From the NCBI GenBank assembly GCA_946480565.1, contig CAMLKR010000077.1, positions 1 to 9,730 on the forward strand: a stretch of 9,730 nucleotides of DNA, in the 5' to 3' direction. Below are positions 6,477 to 9,730 of the stretch, piece by piece. The translations under genes and the position numbers were made by a program. The notes under the pieces were generated by a model. That model did not search any database and was not told the origin of the DNA. It saw nothing but the letters and a program-made list of their open reading frames with translations. How positions within the stretch are numbered: position 1 is the stretch's first letter; every line of letters begins with the position of its first letter. The DNA comes from an uncultured Arenimonas sp. (GTDB lineage Bacteria; Pseudomonadota; Gammaproteobacteria; Xanthomonadales; Xanthomonadaceae).

Positions 6477-8902
6477 GCGAAACGCCGCTGCGCGTCCTGG
6501 TGGTGGACGACGACGAAGAGGATTTCCTTATCCTGCGCGACCTGCTGGCGGACTACGCCCAGGAGCGCTTCGACCTGGAATGGGTGGGCACGCTGGCCGA
6601 GGGCATCGCCGCCCTGCGCGCGAACCAGCACGACGTGTTCCTGGTGGATTACCAGCTGGGCCCGGACAACGGCATGGACCTGGTGCGGCTGGCCGTGGCC
6701 GAAGGCAGCGCGCACCGGCCGGTGATCATGCTCACCGGCCAGGGCAATCCCGAGGTCGACCGCGAGGCGCTGGCGGCGGGCGCGTCCGACTACCTGGTCA
6801 AGGGCGCGATCGACGCGGAGAAGCTGGCGCGGTCGCTGCGTTACGCCGCCGAGCGCGCGCGCCAGATCGCCGAAATCGAAGAGAGCAAGGCCCGCTACCA
6901 GCAGCTTTTCACGCTGAACCCCTTCCCGACCTGGGTCTACGACACCGAGACGTTCCGCTTCGTCGCGGTCAACGACGCCATGGTGGCCGGCTATGGCTAC
7001 AGCCGCGACGAGCTGCTGGGCATGAGCGTGATGGACATCCGCTCGCCGAAGGAGTCGCACCGCCTGGCCGAATTCCTGAAGGGCTGGGGCGACCAGTCCG
7101 GCAATGCCGGCATCTGGCAGCACCATCGCAAGGACGGCAGCGAACTGTGGGTGGAGATCATGACCCACAACCTGCTGCTGGACGGCCGCAGCTGCCGGAT
7201 GGTGATCGCCAAGGACATCACGATCGAACGGGTGGCGCGCGAGCGGCTTCAGCTGCTCGAGCGCGCGGTGGAGTCGAGCATCAACGGTGTGGTCATCGCC
7301 GACGCCAACGCGCCGGACATGCCGATCATCTACGTCAACCCCGCCTTCGAGAGCATGACCGGGTATTCGGCCGCCGAAGTGCTGGGCCGCAACTGCCGCT
7401 TCCTGCAGGGCGCGCTGCGCCAGCAGCCGGAGCTGGAGGTGCTGCGCCAGGCGCTGCGCGACCAGACCGACTGCAACGTCATCCTGAGCAACCAGCGCAA
7501 GGACGGCAGCCTGTTCTGGAACCACCTGTTCCTTTCGCCGGTGCGTGACGCCGAGGGCCGCCTGACGCACTACGTCGGCGTGCAGAACGACCTGACCGAG
7601 CGGCGCCAGGTCGAGGCCGAACTGGCCTTCACCGCCAACCACGACGCAGTCACCGGCCTGCCGCGGTTCCCGATCCTGGAGAGCGCGCTGGCGGTGCTGC
7701 TGGACAAGCCCGGTGCGGTGGTGTCGTTGTTCTACATCGACATCGACCACTTCCACGCCATCAACGAATCCATGGGACACCTGATCGGCGACGAGGCCCT
7801 GCGCCTGGTCGCCGAGCGGCTGAGCGCGGTGCTGGGGGGTACGGCCTTCCTGGCCCGGTTCGCCGGCGACGAGTTCGTGGCGATAGCACCCGGTGCCGAT
7901 TCCGCGCGCGCCGCCGGCCTGGCCGCGCAGATGCGCAACGCCCTGGCCCAGCCGATCGAAGGCGACGGCTACCGCCTGTACCTGACCGCCAGCATCGGCA
8001 TCAGCCGCTCGCCCGAACACGGCGAGAGCGCGATGGAGCTGCTGCGCCGCGCCGAGGCGGCGATGACCCGGTCCAAGCGCCAGGGCCGCGATGTCGCCTG
8101 CGAATTCTCGGCGTCCCAGATGCAGGAGCTCGAAGACCGGCTGGTGCTGGGCGCGCGCCTGCGCGACGCCATCGCCCGCGACGAGCTCAGCCTGCACTAC
8201 CAGCCGCAGCTGCGCGCCGCCGACCGCCGCATCACCGGTTTCGAGGCCCTGGTCCGCTGGAACAGCCCCGAACTGGGGCCGGTGCCGCCGGGCCGCTTCA
8301 TCCCGATCGCCGAGGCCCTGGGCCTGATGCCGGAAGTCGGCAACTGGGTGATGAACGAAGCCTGCCGCCAGCTGCGCGCCTGGGTCGACCAGGGCCGCAG
8401 CGGCTTCACGGTGGCGATCAACGTCTCGGCCCAGCAGCTGCAGCGCCCGGACATCGTCGATACCGTGCGCGACACCCTGGCCCGGCACGGCGTGCCCGCC
8501 GGCATGCTCGAGATCGAGCTGACCGAAAGCTCGCTGATGGAGAACGTCGAGCGCGTGCAGGACCGCCTGGCCGAACTCAAGGCCCTGGGCGTGTCGCTTT
8601 CGCTGGACGATTTCGGCACCGGCTATTCCAGCCTGGCCTACCTGAAGCAGTTCTCGCTCGACAAGCTCAAGATCGACCGCAGCTTCGTGCGCGACCTGCC
8701 CGACAGCGCCGACGATGCCGCGATCGCCCGCACGGTGATCGCCATGGGCCACCAGCTGCGAATGGTGGTCGCGGCCGAGGGCGTGGAGACCGAGGCGCAG
8801 GCCGCCTTCCTGCGCGAGATCGGTGCCGACGAGCTGCAGGGTTACCACTTCGGCCGGCCGGTGGCGGCGGCGGAGATCGACGCGCTGTTCCCGCGCGACT
8901 GA
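6473..8902 (+). CDS. Response regulator with blue-light LOV domain and c-di-GMP GGDEF-EAL output
   Basis: A predicted soluble 809-aa protein that controls c-di-GMP. Domains in order: REC (5-120) with DDDEED pocket, phosphoacceptor Asp59 in FLVDYQLG, Thr in MLTGQG and Lys in YLVKG; a helical linker; PAS (about 140-250); LOV (about 260-378); GGDEF (383-547); EAL (about 555-805). The LOV call rests on GRNCRFLQG with adduct Cys308, NPAFESMTGY, RKDGSLFWN and a Gln in YVGVQND. The cyclase signature is AGDEF (464-468) instead of GGDEF; its DIDHFHAINE metal and substrate region and SKRQGR are mostly kept, and the RxxD inhibitory site is absent. The EAL domain has EALVRW (from 591), INVSAQQL, ELTES, DDFGTGYSSL, KIDRSF, AEGVE and ELQGYHFGRP, so phosphodiesterase activity is expected. 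The gene overlaps the preceding regulator by 4 bases (GTGA). Net direction of c-di-GMP change cannot be told from sequence. Confidence 0.95.
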   Translation: MSETPLRVLVVDDDEEDFLILRDLLADYAQERFDLEWVGTLAEGIAALRANQHDVFLVDYQLGPDNGMDLVRLAVAEGSAHRPVIMLTGQGNPEVDREALAAGASDYLVKGAIDAEKLARSLRYAAERARQIAEIEESKARYQQLFTLNPFPTWVYDTETFRFVAVNDAMVAGYGYSRDELLGMSVMDIRSPKESHRLAEFLKGWGDQSGNAGIWQHHRKDGSELWVEIMTHNLLLDGRSCRMVIAKDITIERVARERLQLLERAVESSINGVVIADANAPDMPIIYVNPAFESMTGYSAAEVLGRNCRFLQGALRQQPELEVLRQALRDQTDCNVILSNQRKDGSLFWNHLFLSPVRDAEGRLTHYVGVQNDLTERRQVEAELAFTANHDAVTGLPRFPILESALAVLLDKPGAVVSLFYIDIDHFHAINESMGHLIGDEALRLVAERLSAVLGGTAFLARFAGDEFVAIAPGADSARAAGLAAQMRNALAQPIEGDGYRLYLTASIGISRSPEHGESAMELLRRAEAAMTRSKRQGRDVACEFSASQMQELEDRLVLGARLRDAIARDELSLHYQPQLRAADRRITGFEALVRWNSPELGPVPPGRFIPIAEALGLMPEVGNWVMNEACRQLRAWVDQGRSGFTVAINVSAQQLQRPDIVDTVRDTLARHGVPAGMLEIELTESSLMENVERVQDRLAELKALGVSLSLDDFGTGYSSLAYLKQFSLDKLKIDRSFVRDLPDSADDAAIARTVIAMGHQLRMVVAAEGVETEAQAAFLREIGADELQGYHFGRPVAAAEIDALFPRD

Positions 8903-8926
8903 GGCCGGGTGGCGACAGGGCGAGCG

Positions 8927-8953
8927 GCGGGCTTATCCTTCGGGTCCGCCCGC
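8927..8953 (+). other. GC-rich inverted repeat in the gap before the rhodanese gene
   Basis: GCGGGC (8927-8932) can pair with GCCCGC (8948-8953) around a 15-base loop that contains TTCG. It sits 24 bases after the EAL gene stop and 19 bases before the next ATG. No T-tract follows, so it is not a standard intrinsic terminator. It could mark the 3' end of the signalling transcript, or be part of the leader or promoter of the rhodanese-arginase unit. The 70-base gap shows no convincing -35/-10 pair; TTATCC at 8933-8938 is the only faint -10-like element. Confidence 0.3.
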
Positions 8954-8972
8954 AACAATCCGAGAACGCGCC

Positions 8973-9389
8973 ATGCGCCGTCCGCAAGCCCTCCTTCTGC
9001 TCCGCGCCGCCCTGCTCGGCGCCCTCCTGGCTGCCGCACCGGCCCTGGCCGGCAAGCCGGCCGTGTCCCCGGCCGCCGTGGCCGAACTGTCGGCCCGGCC
9101 CGATGCGCCGATCATCCTCGACGTGCGCAGCCAGGCCGAGTTCGACGCGGGCCACGTGCCCGGCGCCGTGCTGATCCCGCACGACCAGCTGGCCGGCCGC
9201 CTGGCCGAGCTCGACCGCGAGCGCTGGGTGCTCGTCTACTGCAAGAGCGGTCGCCGCGCCGCCATGGCCGAAGAGGTGCTGGTCAAGAACGGCTTCGACG
9301 TGCGCCAGATCGAAGGCAGCTGGAACCGCTGGTCGGCCGAAGGCCGCCCCGCACAGACGCCGGCGCCCGCCGCGGAGCCGCGCCGATGA
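8973..9389 (+). CDS. Exported single-domain rhodanese (sulfurtransferase-like)
   Basis: A 138-aa protein with an N-terminal signal peptide: a basic start (MRRP), a hydrophobic Leu/Ala core, and a likely cleavage site after APALA near residue 26. The mature part is one rhodanese domain: IILDVRSQAEFDAGHVPGA, then the active-site loop CKSGRR beginning at Cys90, followed by helix AAMAEEVL and the IEGSWNRW ending. Rhodaneses carry a persulfide on this Cys and pass sulfur to acceptors such as thiols or cyanide; the substrate here is unknown and the site of action would be the periplasm. The C-terminal tail is rich in Pro and Ala. ATG 8973 was chosen because the signal peptide starts there, although the upstream GAGAA (8962-8966) is a weak ribosome site. 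The gene overlaps the arginase start by ATGA. Confidence 0.9.
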   Translation: MRRPQALLLLRAALLGALLAAAPALAGKPAVSPAAVAELSARPDAPIILDVRSQAEFDAGHVPGAVLIPHDQLAGRLAELDRERWVLVYCKSGRRAAMAEEVLVKNGFDVRQIEGSWNRWSAEGRPAQTPAPAAEPRR

Positions 9390-9730
9390 GCGTCACCACC
9401 ATCGCCCTGGTCGGGGCCCCGACCGACATCGGCGCCGGCCACCGTGGCGCCTCGATGGGCCCGGAAGCCCTGCGCGTCGCCGGCCTGGCCGAGGCCCTGC
9501 GCGAGCGCGGCCTGCAGGTGATCGACGCCGGCAACCTGGTCGGCCCGGTCAATCCCTGGCTGCCGCCGACCGAGGGCTACCGGCACCTGGCCGAAGTGGT
9601 GGCCTGGAACCGGGCGGTGATGGACGCCGTATACGCCCAGCTGCAGCAGGGCCGGCTGCCGATCCTGCTCGGCGGCGACCACTGCCTGGGCGTGGGCAGC
9701 ATCACCGCGGTCGCGCGCCACTGCCGCGAG
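9386..9730 (+). CDS. rocF: Arginase, N-terminal part (cut by window end)
   Basis: Only the first 115 codons are present; the frame runs open to the window edge. The N-terminus VGAPTDIGAGHRGASMGPEALR is the arginase-type pattern, and LGGDHCLGVGSI contains the first manganese-ligand His (His99) of the ureohydrolase family. Arginase hydrolyses L-arginine to ornithine and urea in the cytoplasm, feeding arginine breakdown and ornithine supply. The family is about 300 aa, so roughly two thirds is missing, including the later Asp/His metal motifs. Agmatinase and formiminoglutamase share the fold, but this N-terminal pattern fits arginase better. A ribosome site GGAG (9374-9377) lies 8 bases before the ATG, and the start overlaps the rhodanese stop (ATGA), implying coupled translation. 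Confidence 0.87.
   Translation, partial: MSVTTIALVGAPTDIGAGHRGASMGPEALRVAGLAEALRERGLQVIDAGNLVGPVNPWLPPTEGYRHLAEVVAWNRAVMDAVYAQLQQGRLPILLGGDHCLGVGSITAVARHCRE

Noticed and set aside
6422..8848. An 808-codon open frame on the - strand
   Set aside because: It mirrors the REC-PAS-LOV-GGDEF-EAL gene almost exactly and shows no motif of its own. It is a codon-bias shadow.
8927..8953. Intrinsic terminator after the EAL gene
   Set aside because: The stem is only 6 pairs with a 15-base loop and no T-tract follows on either side. It is kept only as an inverted repeat of unknown role.

Overview
The window is GC-rich DNA (about 70% by eye) from what looks like a gammaproteobacterium, most likely Xanthomonadaceae/Lysobacteraceae. 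The main reasons are the codon bias, the wealth of PAS and c-di-GMP proteins, and a tRNA-Thr resembling gammaproteobacterial ones. This placement is inference from style, not a database match. All genes lie on the + strand and coding density is very high. There are no insertion sequences, integrases or CRISPR arrays.

Layout: (1) a tRNA-Thr(UGU) gene at 17-92, with a probable -10 box at the extreme left edge; (2) a very large membrane sensor histidine kinase at 191-5953 (about 1920 aa): two membrane segments around a CHASE-like periplasmic domain, then eight PAS and two GAF domains, then HisKA and HATPase_c; (3) a possible 20-codon linker ORF at 5950-6012; (4) a stand-alone Rcp1-type response regulator at 6009-6476; (5) a response regulator at 6473-8902 with the order REC-PAS-LOV-GGDEF-EAL; (6) a 70-bp gap with a GC-rich inverted repeat; (7) a small exported rhodanese at 8973-9389; (8) the first 115 codons of an arginase, cut by the right edge.

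Items 2-5 form one tightly packed signalling operon. Every junction is a 4-base start/stop overlap (GTGA, ATGA, GTGA), provided the linker ORF is counted. The kinase has no receiver of its own, so the two downstream receivers are its natural phosphorylation partners. The large regulator carries a complete LOV signature with the flavin-adduct cysteine, an altered AGDEF cyclase motif and a complete set of EAL phosphodiesterase motifs. The likely picture is an operon in which a multi-input kinase and blue light converge on c-di-GMP turnover, with the single-domain receiver as a second output or phosphate sink. The architecture can be read from the sequence; the wiring is inferred. The rhodanese-arginase pair is a separate unit, itself joined by an ATGA overlap.
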